Assembly (NCBI GenBank): GCA_024644945.1
Contig: JAHEGU010000019.1
Span: forward strand, 1-50,989
Reading direction: 5' to 3'
Length of the DNA stretch: 50,989 nt
From: Gammaproteobacteria bacterium
GTDB lineage: Bacteria > Pseudomonadota > Gammaproteobacteria > Arenicellales > Poriferihabitantaceae
Part shown: in pieces, positions 16,901 to 24,968 of the stretch
How positions within the stretch are numbered: position 1 is the stretch's first letter
How the letters are laid out: the number at the start of each line of letters is the position of its first letter
The notes under the pieces: model-generated
Databases searched by the model: none
The model's input: the letters and a program-made list of their open reading frames with translations, nothing else
What the model was told of the DNA's origin: nothing
Program-made: the position numbers and the translations under genes

Positions 16901-17167
16901 TTTTTCAATCGTCTGAACAGGAAGGCCGCTCGAATTGATAAATCTCGCGCGTAACGATTCATGGCGTTGCACGACCTCGTTAATTGCGCGTTCCAAAAAT
17001 TTATGATGAAGAGAGCCAGAGATTTGATACACCCAAGAGCTGTTGTACACTGGGCTTTGCGGTTCAAATTGACTAAAGAACCACATTCTTTCCTGTGCGA
17101 AAGATAAACATCGAGTATCTTGCTGCAGCATTTTCTCTTTTACTAGACGTAAGTATTTATGACTCAA
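13949..17167 (-). CDS. single-module non-ribosomal peptide synthetase (C-A-PCP)
   Basis: A 1072-residue protein. The condensation domain (about 18-460) has LSFAQERMWFF and HHIAFDA (151-157; the last Gly of HHxxxDG is Ala). The adenylation domain (about 475-975) has YTSGSTGKPKG (626-636), NAYGPTE (770-776), YKTGD (860-864) and the catalytic lysine of PNGK (K970). The carrier domain (about 990-1065) has DNFFALGGHSL, with S1027 for phosphopantetheine. By-eye specificity residues are D672, L673, T676, A718, I742, V744, A771, I779, T780; D672 fits an alpha-amino acid, and I cannot name it. There is no thioesterase, reductase or epimerase. The frame opens at a TTG (17167); an ATG at 17131 behind AAGAGA is a likelier start. 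Relatively AT-rich, flanked by repeat copies E and F. Confidence 0.9.
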   Translation of the reverse strand: MSHKYLRLVKEKMLQQDTRCLSFAQERMWFFSQFEPQSPVYNSSWVYQISGSLHHKFLERAINEVVQRHESLRARFINSSGLPVQTIEKEVDIKLPVIDLTEAEPNERREDAHKLIVKDIHKPIDLKQGPLLRAMLIKLASEVHFFSVVVHHIAFDAFSEKVFLKEIEILYDSYEKGIDPPLDDLPIQYSDFARWQRQKISGNELAKHVSYWREQLSDYPPTLNLPKLAFKKSNTYRGAQVSAELSKPLIEDLKHLSRGRGVTLFMVMLAAYFILLKRYTAQEDILIGSPVAGRTSLETEKLIGVFINTLVLRADLSGDPTFDTFLGSVRETLINALAHQDLPFEKLVEELQPERNQHSSPFFQVMFNFKNIPGEKNSNQSLHFEEVHINSGISLFDLNLEVINNEGVFTCLFKYNADQFDSELIKRMMSNFQVLLQGIANKCESNISELPLLAEREHHLQLVTWNDVDNPYDYSRTYPELFELQAQDTPENIAVVHGDQCVTYQELNRNANKFASYLRENGVRPGEAIGLSFDKSPEMVIGILGIWKAGGTYVPLDPNYPKDRLRFMIEDAKVKILVTKIALLKEAPDFSGDIIFMDRDWPNIEMHEGGNITNGAMADNVAYVIYTSGSTGKPKGVMIAHSAFANYCQVMKDYWLVDSRDIILQLASLSFDLSLTEIFVNLTCGAKIVLPTGDYLVPKQLTRNLARHKITRFNLSPAMWRQWVQSLIDDQESNDLAELRLIGVGSDVVPPEVVLMWNSLKLSKRVRLVNAYGPTEVTITTTVNWTVLDNFSTTVPIGRPLPGCPHYILDKDRQPVPIGVAGELYIGGRRLALGYLNRPDLTAEVFITDPFSDEADAKMYKTGDLARYLPDGTIDFLGRVDHQVKIRGFRVELGEIEAVLNSHPEVTESVLVAIQVKPEEKYLVAYAVPENKAELTASQLQSYLRGFLPEYMIPSSFEFIDELPLSPNGKVDRKQLPSPDFRTSGSGADFVAPRNLVEEKLATIWQEVLNRDQVSINDNFFALGGHSLNATQVISRIYDAFNLNMPLVSIFDAESLSSLATMIDEKRKSELL

Positions 17168-17620
17168 TACAATAATAGACGATTGAGGGCTGTTTGTGCG
17201 TCGTCAAGAGATTTGGACAGCTAGGTCTTAGTATCAATTAACAGAGGCCTCTGTTAATGATTAAACTATTTTGGTCTCATACCTTCTGACGGGAAACGTT
17301 GAAAACCCGCTCAGGAGAATTTCCAGCTTAATTGACAGTTTCGATGAGGGTCAGCTTTTTTTAATTCGCCCCATGCCGGGGGCTGCACTGAAAGCGCCGT
17401 GTTACAAGGGCGGCGAAGTAACTATGTATTCCTCGTTTTGGGTGTCGTCTCTTAGACCTAGAAACAGGTATTGTGTCCCCATATTTCGATGCCTACATAT
17501 TTCCCATATTTATTATATATCAGATACTTGACGGATATTATGTAATATAATAGATTAATATAATCTCATAAGTTATTATTATATATACTAGTATTTTTAC
17601 TTAAATCAATTATATGGGTT
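17168..17620. repeat. intergenic region with dispersed repeat copy F (about 17305-17385)
   Basis: Copy F reads ACCCGCTCAGGAGAATTTCC, AGCTTAATTGACAGTTTCGA, GAGGGTCAGCTTTTTTTAAT, TCGCCCCATGCC, closest to copies B and C. The final 100 bases before the lipoprotein gene are extremely AT-rich (ATATAATAG, TTAATATAATC and similar) and probably contain its promoter, but no -35/-10 pair with good spacing stands out. Confidence 0.6.
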
Positions 17621-18133
17621 ATGATAAAAAATATTCTGCTAGTCCTTTTCTGCGCCGGTGCCCTCTCTGCATGCGACACGTCCGATCTGACAAGCAGCGG
17701 CGGTGGTGATAGCGCCCAAACACTAGCCAGCGCACCGGCGCCAGTTACCGAATCAAGCGGCGCTGAAGTTTCCGAAACCACTAAAGCGGTGGAAACTCCT
17801 CCAGCGGATGCGCCGAGCGAGTCACCCCCACCCGTCGCATCGAAAGAATGCGGCGAGGGAAGGTATGAGTTCCGGACGGACGTAGACAACAAATTTCACT
17901 TCGATGCATATTTCGCTCCAGGCGGTGTTATCCGCTACAACTTTTCCGTACAACCTAACACGGGCAACTGGCATGTTTCCGGTAATCGCATGACCTTCAA
18001 TGGCCCATTCGGGGCAGGAGCATCGAACCACATTTCTACCTGGACCATCACCGCTAGAGCGCCGGATTGTGCTGTTGTGCAATTCAGGGGCAAATCCTAT
18101 GGCCAGGCTGATGTAACAGCAACGCGATTATAA
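17621..18133 (+). CDS. lipoprotein with proline/serine linker and C-terminal beta domain
   Basis: 170 residues. The N-terminus MIKNILLVLFCAGALSAC is a signal peptide with the lipobox LSAC, so lipidation at C18 is expected. The next 55 residues are low-complexity (Ser, Ala, Pro, Thr, Glu, Gly) and look like a flexible tether. The C-terminal 95 residues begin near CGEGRYEFR and contain alternating hydrophobic strands (FHFDAYFAPGG, WHVSGNRMTFNGPFG, STWTITARAPDCAVVQFRG) with two cysteines that could form a disulphide. I do not recognise the domain; small lipocalin-like or sugar-binding folds are possible. It is monocistronic. Confidence 0.7.
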   Translation: MIKNILLVLFCAGALSACDTSDLTSSGGGDSAQTLASAPAPVTESSGAEVSETTKAVETPPADAPSESPPPVASKECGEGRYEFRTDVDNKFHFDAYFAPGGVIRYNFSVQPNTGNWHVSGNRMTFNGPFGAGASNHISTWTITARAPDCAVVQFRGKSYGQADVTATRL

Positions 18134-18225
18134 ACCCTGCCGCCGGGAACAGAACGAAGACATCTCGTAGCTAGTGTCCTGTTGATTGAGCCGAACTGTC
18201 CCCGGAATAGCCGCACACGATCAAG

Positions 18226-18467
18226 TTGACCAGTGCAAATTTTCAGTTTATTCGCGGCGCAGACATAAAGTACGTACAGTTTTGTTTTTATCTATGTCAA
18301 TCATGTCCGCTATACAGTGTCATTCGACAATGAATCTTATCTATGAAAAATTGGTTAATGCGGGTAAATCCAAAAAGGTCGCGATTGTTGCTTGTGTGCG
18401 AAAGCAACAGACTATACTGAACGTCTTGGTAAAAACAGATACGTATTGGAATGAGAATGTCGCCTGA
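18226..18467 (+). pseudogene. C-terminal remnant of an IS110-family transposase
   Basis: The translation contains SRRRHKVRTVLFLSMSIMSA followed by YEKLVNAGKSKKVAIVACVR and KQQTILNVLVKT. This is the conserved C-terminal end of IS110/IS1111 transposases (R..VR..LYM..LSA...N......Y..L...GK.KKVA..A..RK...ILN.ML). The DEDD catalytic N-terminal half is absent, and upstream bases carry the lipoprotein gene. It is a decayed insertion-sequence end, marking past transposition in this zone. The apparent start at 18186 is not meaningful. Confidence 0.75.
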
Positions 18468-18478
18468 TTAATTGATTT

Positions 18479-18919
18479 TTAACCATAGTCACTTGTTAGG
18501 GGGGTGCTCGGTGGTTCCCAGGTGTCTGGAGGCCGTTCTTCGAATTGTGGGAGATCATCACATATATCATGCCATTGAGCCTTGGAACCTACGAAGATAT
18601 GTGACTCTGGCTTTATACCTGGATCTCCTTCAACCGTGCCGAGCGTTACCGTAGTGATCTTACCTTTGTCGGTTCCCGCTAATGTCGAGCCACACTCACT
18701 ACAAAAGCACCATCCGCCGCCAGGCAACGTTTCGTATACTTTTACAAGGTCTTCTCCTGAGATCCATTTAAAATCGCCTGGACTGAATTCCGCATAAGTA
18801 GAAAATGCTGCACCATGCTGACGTCTGCACATAGAACAATGGCAGTGATCTGCATCAAAGAGTGGCCCAGTGACTTCGTAGCGAACCTTGCCGCACAAAC
18901 ATCCGCCTTTAATTGTCAT
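18479..18919 (-). CDS. GFA-family (CENP-V/GFA) zinc protein
   Basis: A 146-residue protein with the cysteine pattern of the GFA family: CLCG (7-10), CHCSMCRR (26-33) and CFCSECGS in the second half, which coordinate two zinc ions. The family includes proteins named glutathione-dependent formaldehyde-activating enzymes, though most members have no proven activity. The H-C-H-C-S-M-C-R context and the GGGW.FCSECGS.L motif are typical. Monocistronic; the 3' end lies against the IS110 remnant on the other strand. Confidence 0.85.
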   Translation of the reverse strand: MTIKGGCLCGKVRYEVTGPLFDADHCHCSMCRRQHGAAFSTYAEFSPGDFKWISGEDLVKVYETLPGGGWCFCSECGSTLAGTDKGKITTVTLGTVEGDPGIKPESHIFVGSKAQWHDICDDLPQFEERPPDTWEPPSTPLTSDYG

Positions 18920-19282
18920 CTCGGTTTCTCCTATATGCTCTCTAACAGAAGGATACGGGGACCCTTCGGTTTGCTTTGTAGGTCTAATTGTCCACTTGGT
19001 TGTAAAATATTATCGGCATAATATCAACAAAACAATGTGACAGGACCGCTTTAAAGCGTGCGTTACCCGAGTCACCAATAATCAGGTGCCCATGTGGTCA
19101 TCGAATAGCTGAAATGAGTATAACCGAGACGCTTGGCCTAGTCTCGCAATAGCCTTCATGGGGGTATCTTGAGGGGGTATCTTGAGCCATTTAAGCTAAA
19201 TCTTCAACTTTCCAGTTGCTCAGCAAGTCAACAAAGAATAGGGCCAGACCAAGGAGAAATGCCTGGTCACAGACCACGAGCA
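18920..19282. other. intergenic region with a 13-bp tandem duplication
   Basis: Gene-free. GGGGTATCTTGAG occurs twice in direct tandem at 19161-19173 and 19174-19186. Slightly upstream (about 19110-19140), GAAATGAGTATAACCGAGACGC resembles the leading edge of dispersed repeat copy C (GAAATGAGTAAAACTGAGGC), so a further decayed copy may lie here. Confidence 0.5.
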
Positions 19283-20047
19283 CTACACATTAGGAATGGT
19301 AAACGCTGCTCCAGAAATACCTTTACTAGCATCGGATAATAAATACAAAAAATGATTCATCACGCCGTCATCGTCCACCCTTCGCAGCTCCAACTTGGCC
19401 TCAGCAGGATAAAATGTGTGCCTTAGATCTGTGCTGACTTTTCCAACATCAAGTGTATTGAAACGCACGGAGGGAACCTCCTGCACTAGTGTTTGACTCA
19501 GGTTCTCAATTCCCGCGCAGGCCGCTCCAAGAGGACCCCAGTATGCGGTACCTTGACGGCCAGCTGAGAGGGTATAAAAAACAACAGAAGCATTGCCCGA
19601 TTGCTCCAGCATCGGTAGCAATGTTCGGGTCAATAACATGGGTCTGATCAAGTTAAGTTCGTAGCATTGTTGCCAGGTGGTGGCTGAGGACAATGCTATC
19701 GGAGCTAACGGAGCCGCGGACAGTGATAGGTTGACCAATCCATGCAAAGCAGTAAATGATTTCTGAAGACTCTGCAGTAGCGCCGTATAGTGATCTTCAT
19801 TAGCCTTTGTCAGATCCATTTCAATAATCATTGGTTCTGATCCGCCCTGATTAATGATCTGATCGTATAAGGGATTGAGTGTTTTACCCTTGCGCGCTAA
19901 TAGCAGCAGCGTAGCGCCACGCTCCGCCAGGGTGATGCTCAATCTGTGTCCAATATCCGTCGCGGCATCAGATATGAGTATTGAGCGACCCTTTAGGGAA
20001 ATGTTTTCTTTTTCAATTTGGGCCGGGATGTGAAAATCTGGAGACAT
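19283..20047 (-). CDS. YciK-like SDR-fold protein lacking the catalytic motif
   Basis: A 254-residue protein that aligns by eye with E. coli YciK over its length: GRSILISDAATDIGHRLSIT near the N-terminus, then GATLLLLARKGKTL and the central SAGRQGTAYWGPLGAACAGI. YciK has VTGASDGIGREAA and SVGRQGRANWGAYAASK at these places. Here the glycine motif has lost its first Gly (SDAATDIG), and the YxxxK pair is replaced by Leu and Ala, so classical dehydrogenase chemistry is unlikely. The serine position is also unclear. It may be a structural or regulatory pseudoenzyme. Divergent from the response-regulator gene, with 80 bases between the starts. Confidence 0.75.
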   Translation of the reverse strand: MSPDFHIPAQIEKENISLKGRSILISDAATDIGHRLSITLAERGATLLLLARKGKTLNPLYDQIINQGGSEPMIIEMDLTKANEDHYTALLQSLQKSFTALHGLVNLSLSAAPLAPIALSSATTWQQCYELNLIRPMLLTRTLLPMLEQSGNASVVFYTLSAGRQGTAYWGPLGAACAGIENLSQTLVQEVPSVRFNTLDVGKVSTDLRHTFYPAEAKLELRRVDDDGVMNHFLYLLSDASKGISGAAFTIPNV

Positions 20048-20127
20048 GGTCTAAGCAAGGTAAAACTGGACTGAGCAGACGAATAACCATATTATCGCTC
20101 AACGGGGAGTTTACTCCTACGTAGATC

Positions 20128-20778
20128 ATGATCAAAACAATAATCATCTCCGACGATCATCCGCTTTTTCGCCAGGCGCTGCGAGCGGCAATCGCTCCGT
20201 TGTTTGAAGGCGCGGACATCATTGAGGTTGATACACTTGTTGCAACTCAGGAGATATTTCAACAGAGGCAGGTAGACCTGCTGTTTCTGGATCTGCGAAT
20301 GAGTGATAGTCGAGGGCTTGCCGGGTTGATGATTATTAAGGGCAGCTTCCCCGAGATACCGGTTATTGTTGTGTCCGCGAGTGAGGGTGCGGAGACGGTG
20401 CGCGCGGCAATCCAAGCTGGCGCTTCCGGTTACATATTTAAATCCGCATCTCCTGAGCAGATTAGAGAGTCTATCGGCAAGGTGACCAATGGCGAAATTG
20501 CGATTCCACAAAATGCCCTGACAGTGGTTTCTGATCAGGAACAAAGAGAGCTCGAGGCAATTGAGAATATCTCGTTGTTAACACCGACTCAACTCAAAGT
20601 TCTGGTGAAAATAACGGAAGGGATGCTAAACAAACAAATTGCTTATGATATGGAAATTTCCGAAGCAACGGTGAAATCCCATGTCACCGCGATCTTCAAG
20701 AAGCTACGTGTTCGCACCAGAACCCAGGCGGTTGTACTCGCAAAACAGCTCGAAATTGTTCTTTCGGACCAGAACTAA
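20128..20778 (+). CDS. crbR: NarL/LuxR-type response regulator, CrbR/ErdR-like
   Basis: 216 residues. Receiver domain (1-120) with acidic pocket DD at 9-10, phospho-acceptor D55 (LLFLDLRMSD), S83 (VVVSAS) and K105 (GYIFKSASPEQ). A LuxR-type helix-turn-helix follows (about 150-205) with LTPTQLKVLVKITEGMLNKQ and SEATVKSHVTAIFKKLRVRT. The short linker and wording match regulators of the CrbR/ErdR/AgmR group, which activate acetyl-CoA synthetase and related acetate or alcohol genes. The gene ends at 20778, and the SLC5-type kinase gene ends at 20779 on the other strand. That tail-to-tail placement strongly suggests the two are partners. The symbol is by similarity of architecture and context. Confidence 0.8.
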   Translation: MIKTIIISDDHPLFRQALRAAIAPLFEGADIIEVDTLVATQEIFQQRQVDLLFLDLRMSDSRGLAGLMIIKGSFPEIPVIVVSASEGAETVRAAIQAGASGYIFKSASPEQIRESIGKVTNGEIAIPQNALTVVSDQEQRELEAIENISLLTPTQLKVLVKITEGMLNKQIAYDMEISEATVKSHVTAIFKKLRVRTRTQAVVLAKQLEIVLSDQN

Positions 20779-23700
20779 TCAGGCTTCTTCCATCAAAGGC
20801 GTTTGATCTTGTCGATCACGGCGGGCGCGCCTCAACAATGTTCGAAGAGAGGAAGGATCTACCGGTTTAGAGAGAAAGTAAAATCCGTGTTTTTGTGATT
20901 CAGATCGTATGCTCTGGTCCTGTTCAGCGGATATCATGATTCCATAGTCGCAGCACCCGGATTCCTTTGCTTCAACAAGGAAATCGAGGCCTGTTAGTTC
21001 TTCACCAAGGCTGTAATCTGCGATGATGATATCGAAATTGTCCTGTTTTACCGCGGCTCTTGCCTGATTTATATTGCGGCATGCCGTAACGCGACAATCC
21101 CATTTTGTAAGAAGTGTTCGCATGGCATCTAATACCTCTTCGACATCCTCAACACAAAGTACTTTAAGGCCACCAAGTTTGCCCATAGGACTCCAGGCCT
21201 TTCGTGCTGGGTGGTGGATGACGTTTCCTTTCTGTAACGATACAGTCACACTGAACCTGCTGCCTTTCCCATACGTGGAAACCACGTCAATTGGGTGATG
21301 TAAAATTTGAGAAAGCCTCTGAGTAATCGCAAGACCCAGGCCAAGCCCTTTTTCATCTAAGTTGTTGTTTGATGCCTGGATTCGATGGAACTCCCTGAAT
21401 ATCAGCTGGAGATTGTCTTTTTCGATACCAATTCCTGTATCAAACACCTGGATCTCTAGATTGTTTCCTCGCTTACGGCAACCAATTAGAATTGAACCCC
21501 GTTCAGTGTATCGAATTGCATTGGATACGAAGTTCTGAAGCATTGATCTTAATAGCCTTCTGTCACTGCGCACGCCAATGTGCCGCTTGCGGGTAATCAG
21601 CTTCAACCCATATTGTTCGGCCAGAGGACTCATTTCAATTTCAAGTTCCTGTAATAGCTCATAGATATCAAACTGATCAAACTCAGGTGTCATCGAACCG
21701 GCGTCAAGTTTAGAAATATCCAGCAGGGCACGCAGCAGTTTGTCGGCACTTACCAGGGAATGATCAACTTTTTCCGCTAGACCGCGAAGCTCTCCATCTA
21801 CAGTATTGGAGTGTTCGGATATGCTGTGATTGAATAGCCGGGCCGCGTTGATAGGTTGCAGCAAATCATGGCTTGCCGCAGCAAGAAATTGCGTTTTTCC
21901 TTCAGTAGCATGCTGAAGCTTCTTGTTCACCTGTTTAAGGTCTCTGGTCCGGTCTGCAACGCGGTTTTCCAGCTCTTCATTAACTTTGCGCAGCAGCTCT
22001 TCCGCGGCGACATTCTGAGTAATGTCCTGGTAGAAACTGAAAAATCCGATTACCTGAGAATGGCTGTCAAACTGAGGAATATAGTTGACCAGATAGTGAG
22101 TTACCCTGTCGCTATGATCGGTATTCTTGATGGTGAACTTCACTGGATTCCCCGAGAGCACGGCATCGATATGTTGTTCCCGTAATTCTTCGGAGTCATC
22201 CATGAACAGATCTACAGCTGGTTGACCGACGACTTCTTCCCGTGGTCGTCCCAGCGCCAGGTTGAAAGCATTATTGGCAAACTGAATTCGCCGGTTTTTA
22301 TCCACGAAACACAACATTAGTGGCAGATTGTCGGTGTAAAAACGAATATTCTGTTCGCTTTCACGCAATGCCTTCTCGTTGATTTTCTGTTCGCTAATGT
22401 CGGTGTAACTGGTGACAAATCCTCCGCCGGGCATAGGATTTCCTTGGGATCTGACATAACGTCCGTTATCACGTTCACGCTCAAAACTGTGTGGCATTCC
22501 GGCCCTGAGATGTTCCAGTCGTTTGCTAATATGGTGATCAACCTCTCCAGGGCCACATTCTCCCCGGGTGACATTGAATCGAATCACTTCTTCAATGGGC
22601 ATTCCCACGTACAAAAAATCATGAGGGTAATCAAATATTTCAACATAACGGTTGTTCCAGGCGACTAAACGCAGATCCTTATCCACAACGCTGATGCCTT
22701 GACTGATATTCTCAAATCCAGCTTGCAGTAGCTCGCGGTTGAAACTGATCGCTTGTGAGGTCTCGTCCATTAAAACCACCATATCTTCGGCGCTAAAATC
22801 CTCACCAAGCAGAGTTTTCGCCACTACATGTCGAGCGGATGAAGCACCAATGACGCTTGCAATGGACTTTTCAATTTTTTGCACCAGTTTCCGGTTGACG
22901 GGTTTATTCTGGCCGTTTGGAATCCCCTGGACCTCGTAATCCATGAAAATTTTAGATGTTTCGAGCTCACCGATTATGCTTTCGCATAAAGTTCGAGCGT
23001 CCTTGATCGAAGCGAACCTGGTTTCCGCAGTGTCGTGAAATAGGGCGGGCTGGTTATGCGCAGTATGTGCAAATAGACTAGCTTGGATCTTGTCAAGCAG
23101 TGAAGGTTTAAACCGAACTGAACCGATAATCAATCCTGCCAGGTTCAAAGTAAGGCTCCAGAAAACGCCATGTGTCAATGGCGACAAACCAGTTATTCCT
23201 AACAGGTGTTGTGGGTGCATCCATGACGCGGTCGCAAAAATCAGATCGAGTTCAACGCCACCTACAAAGTTTGGTATCAGCAAGCAGTAAGCCCAGGTTA
23301 TAAAGCCCAGTGATAATCCTAGTATTGCACCACGTCGGTTTGCCCCGCGCCAATAAAGCCCGATGATAGCTGCTGGTGCGAACTGGATAATTGCTGCGAA
23401 AGATAACAGTCCAATATTTGCCAGACCCTGGCTGGTATCGGAGAGTCGATAGTAACCGTAGGAAAACATCATGATCGCAATTATGGCAATGCGGCGGACT
23501 GTCAGAATGATCCGGTTCAAGTCATGTCGCTGAAGAATATTAAATCTTTTAATATTAATCAGCATTGGCATCACGATGTCGTTGCACACCATAGTGCTGA
23601 GACTGATTGCAGCGACAATCACCATCCCTGTGGCGGCAGATAAACCTCCGATAAAAGCCAGCAAAGCAAGCGCAGTTTTACCTTCTGCAAGTGGCAGATT

Positions 23701-24666
23701 CAGCACGTAAAGATCGGCATTGCTGCTGCCGGGCAGATAGTAGTTTCCAGTGATCGCGATAGGTAAGACCACTATACTCACCAGGATAAGGTAAGCTGGC
23801 AGCATCCATCTTGCGGTGTTGATCTGATGGTGGCTGTCAGCTTCTACTACGGTGACATGAAATTGGCGAGGAAGGAACAGGATTGCGCCCATACTCAACA
23901 GCATTCTGGTTATAAAATCGATCTTTGACCAAGATGTTTCTGTTTCCCTAGCCGGGGAATGGAGATTTAACCAGGCCGAGTCAACCAGATTTGGGTTGTC
24001 GACTAGAATGCGGTAGCAAAAATATCCCACCATCAGGATGGCCAGAAGCTTGACGATCGACTCGAAGGCAATAGCCTGAATCAGGCCTCGATGGTGTTCG
24101 GTAGCGTTGAGATGTCTGGTGCCGAAAAGGATGGTGAAGGTTGCCAGGATAATTGCACTGTAAAATGCGGTGTCCGACAGCAGACTACTTTCGGCAGCGC
24201 TGCCGCCAACTGTTGTATCCGCTGAGATGGTTAGGAATGCCATTGAGATGGCCTGCAGCTGCAAAGAAATATAGGGCAATGAACCAATTACAGCGATGCA
24301 AGTGACGAGTATGGCAATATTTCGACTTTTTCCATATCGAGCCGAGATAAAGTCAGAAACCGAAGTAATGTTTTGCTGCTTACTTATAATGATAATCCGT
24401 TGAATCAGTCTATATCCAAATAGAAACAACAGGATCGGTCCGAGGTATATGGCGAAGAAATCCCAGCCTCTAGAAGCTGCAGTGCCCACCGCACCAAAAA
24501 AAGTCCATGATGAACAATAAACAGCAAGGGAAAGGCTGTACACAAGGCCCGAGTTACCGAGCACAAAATTTGGATCCGCCCGGTCTCCACGAAATGCGAT
24601 AAAGAACAGTAGGCTTATGTATAGAATTCCTGCGGCGGCCAGTAACTCACTGGATATGATATTCAT
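20779..24666 (-). CDS. crbS: SLC5-fused hybrid sensor histidine kinase, CrbS/MxtR-like
   Basis: 1295 residues. Residues 1-520 form a sodium:solute symporter (SLC5) domain with about 13 helices, containing YCSSWTFFGAVG (50-61), SDFISARYGKS (104-114) and a conserved YWRGANRRGA (438-447). A STAC-like linker follows (about 545-640), then two PAS domains (about 648-760 and 770-885), a coiled coil, and HisKA with H933 (AAASHDLLQP). The HATPase has N1045/N1049 (NFVSNAIRYT), DTGIGIE and KGLGLGLAI. The C-terminal receiver has D1217 (IIIADYSL). This is the architecture of CrbS and MxtR, which with CrbR/ErdR switch on acetate uptake and acs expression. Convergent with the crbR-like gene with no spacer. 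Confidence 0.88.
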   Translation of the reverse strand: MNIISSELLAAAGILYISLLFFIAFRGDRADPNFVLGNSGLVYSLSLAVYCSSWTFFGAVGTAASRGWDFFAIYLGPILLFLFGYRLIQRIIIISKQQNITSVSDFISARYGKSRNIAILVTCIAVIGSLPYISLQLQAISMAFLTISADTTVGGSAAESSLLSDTAFYSAIILATFTILFGTRHLNATEHHRGLIQAIAFESIVKLLAILMVGYFCYRILVDNPNLVDSAWLNLHSPARETETSWSKIDFITRMLLSMGAILFLPRQFHVTVVEADSHHQINTARWMLPAYLILVSIVVLPIAITGNYYLPGSSNADLYVLNLPLAEGKTALALLAFIGGLSAATGMVIVAAISLSTMVCNDIVMPMLINIKRFNILQRHDLNRIILTVRRIAIIAIMMFSYGYYRLSDTSQGLANIGLLSFAAIIQFAPAAIIGLYWRGANRRGAILGLSLGFITWAYCLLIPNFVGGVELDLIFATASWMHPQHLLGITGLSPLTHGVFWSLTLNLAGLIIGSVRFKPSLLDKIQASLFAHTAHNQPALFHDTAETRFASIKDARTLCESIIGELETSKIFMDYEVQGIPNGQNKPVNRKLVQKIEKSIASVIGASSARHVVAKTLLGEDFSAEDMVVLMDETSQAISFNRELLQAGFENISQGISVVDKDLRLVAWNNRYVEIFDYPHDFLYVGMPIEEVIRFNVTRGECGPGEVDHHISKRLEHLRAGMPHSFERERDNGRYVRSQGNPMPGGGFVTSYTDISEQKINEKALRESEQNIRFYTDNLPLMLCFVDKNRRIQFANNAFNLALGRPREEVVGQPAVDLFMDDSEELREQHIDAVLSGNPVKFTIKNTDHSDRVTHYLVNYIPQFDSHSQVIGFFSFYQDITQNVAAEELLRKVNEELENRVADRTRDLKQVNKKLQHATEGKTQFLAAASHDLLQPINAARLFNHSISEHSNTVDGELRGLAEKVDHSLVSADKLLRALLDISKLDAGSMTPEFDQFDIYELLQELEIEMSPLAEQYGLKLITRKRHIGVRSDRRLLRSMLQNFVSNAIRYTERGSILIGCRKRGNNLEIQVFDTGIGIEKDNLQLIFREFHRIQASNNNLDEKGLGLGLAITQRLSQILHHPIDVVSTYGKGSRFSVTVSLQKGNVIHHPARKAWSPMGKLGGLKVLCVEDVEEVLDAMRTLLTKWDCRVTACRNINQARAAVKQDNFDIIIADYSLGEELTGLDFLVEAKESGCCDYGIMISAEQDQSIRSESQKHGFYFLSKPVDPSSLRTLLRRARRDRQDQTPLMEEA

Positions 24667-24968
24667 GGATCTATTATCTGATCGTTCGGATATTGTGGTG
24701 CCGGCTTAGTGATAAGGATCACACAGTTCCAGAGCCAGGTATCTTATACATAATGTCGATATCGATAATCTAGCATTTATTGGGCTGAAAACGTGGCATT
24801 TACCGCTGCAATTTGTCGCTTTGAGTGTTGCGGAATCGTGCAAGAGTTGGAAGTTAAAAGTTTGATTCAAGGCACTAAAAATTCTATTTCCATTCGTTTA
24901 ATACTGCGATAATCTCTATATAGTTAATCCGCTGAATAGCTGGGTTCGTTCGGGCATATGTTCATTAG
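24667..24968. other. divergent promoter region between crbS-like gene and the FKBP/M24 operon
   Basis: About 300 bases with no gene. It must hold the crbS promoter on the minus strand and the promoter of the operon starting at 24969. No operator palindrome stands out. Confidence 0.45.

Noticed and set aside
19021..19070. Possible fourth attC site (ATCAAC...GCGTTACCC)
   Set aside because: The end cores look suggestive, but the only internal pairing is the short palindrome GCTTTAAAGC; there is no nested stem and no cassette-like gene.
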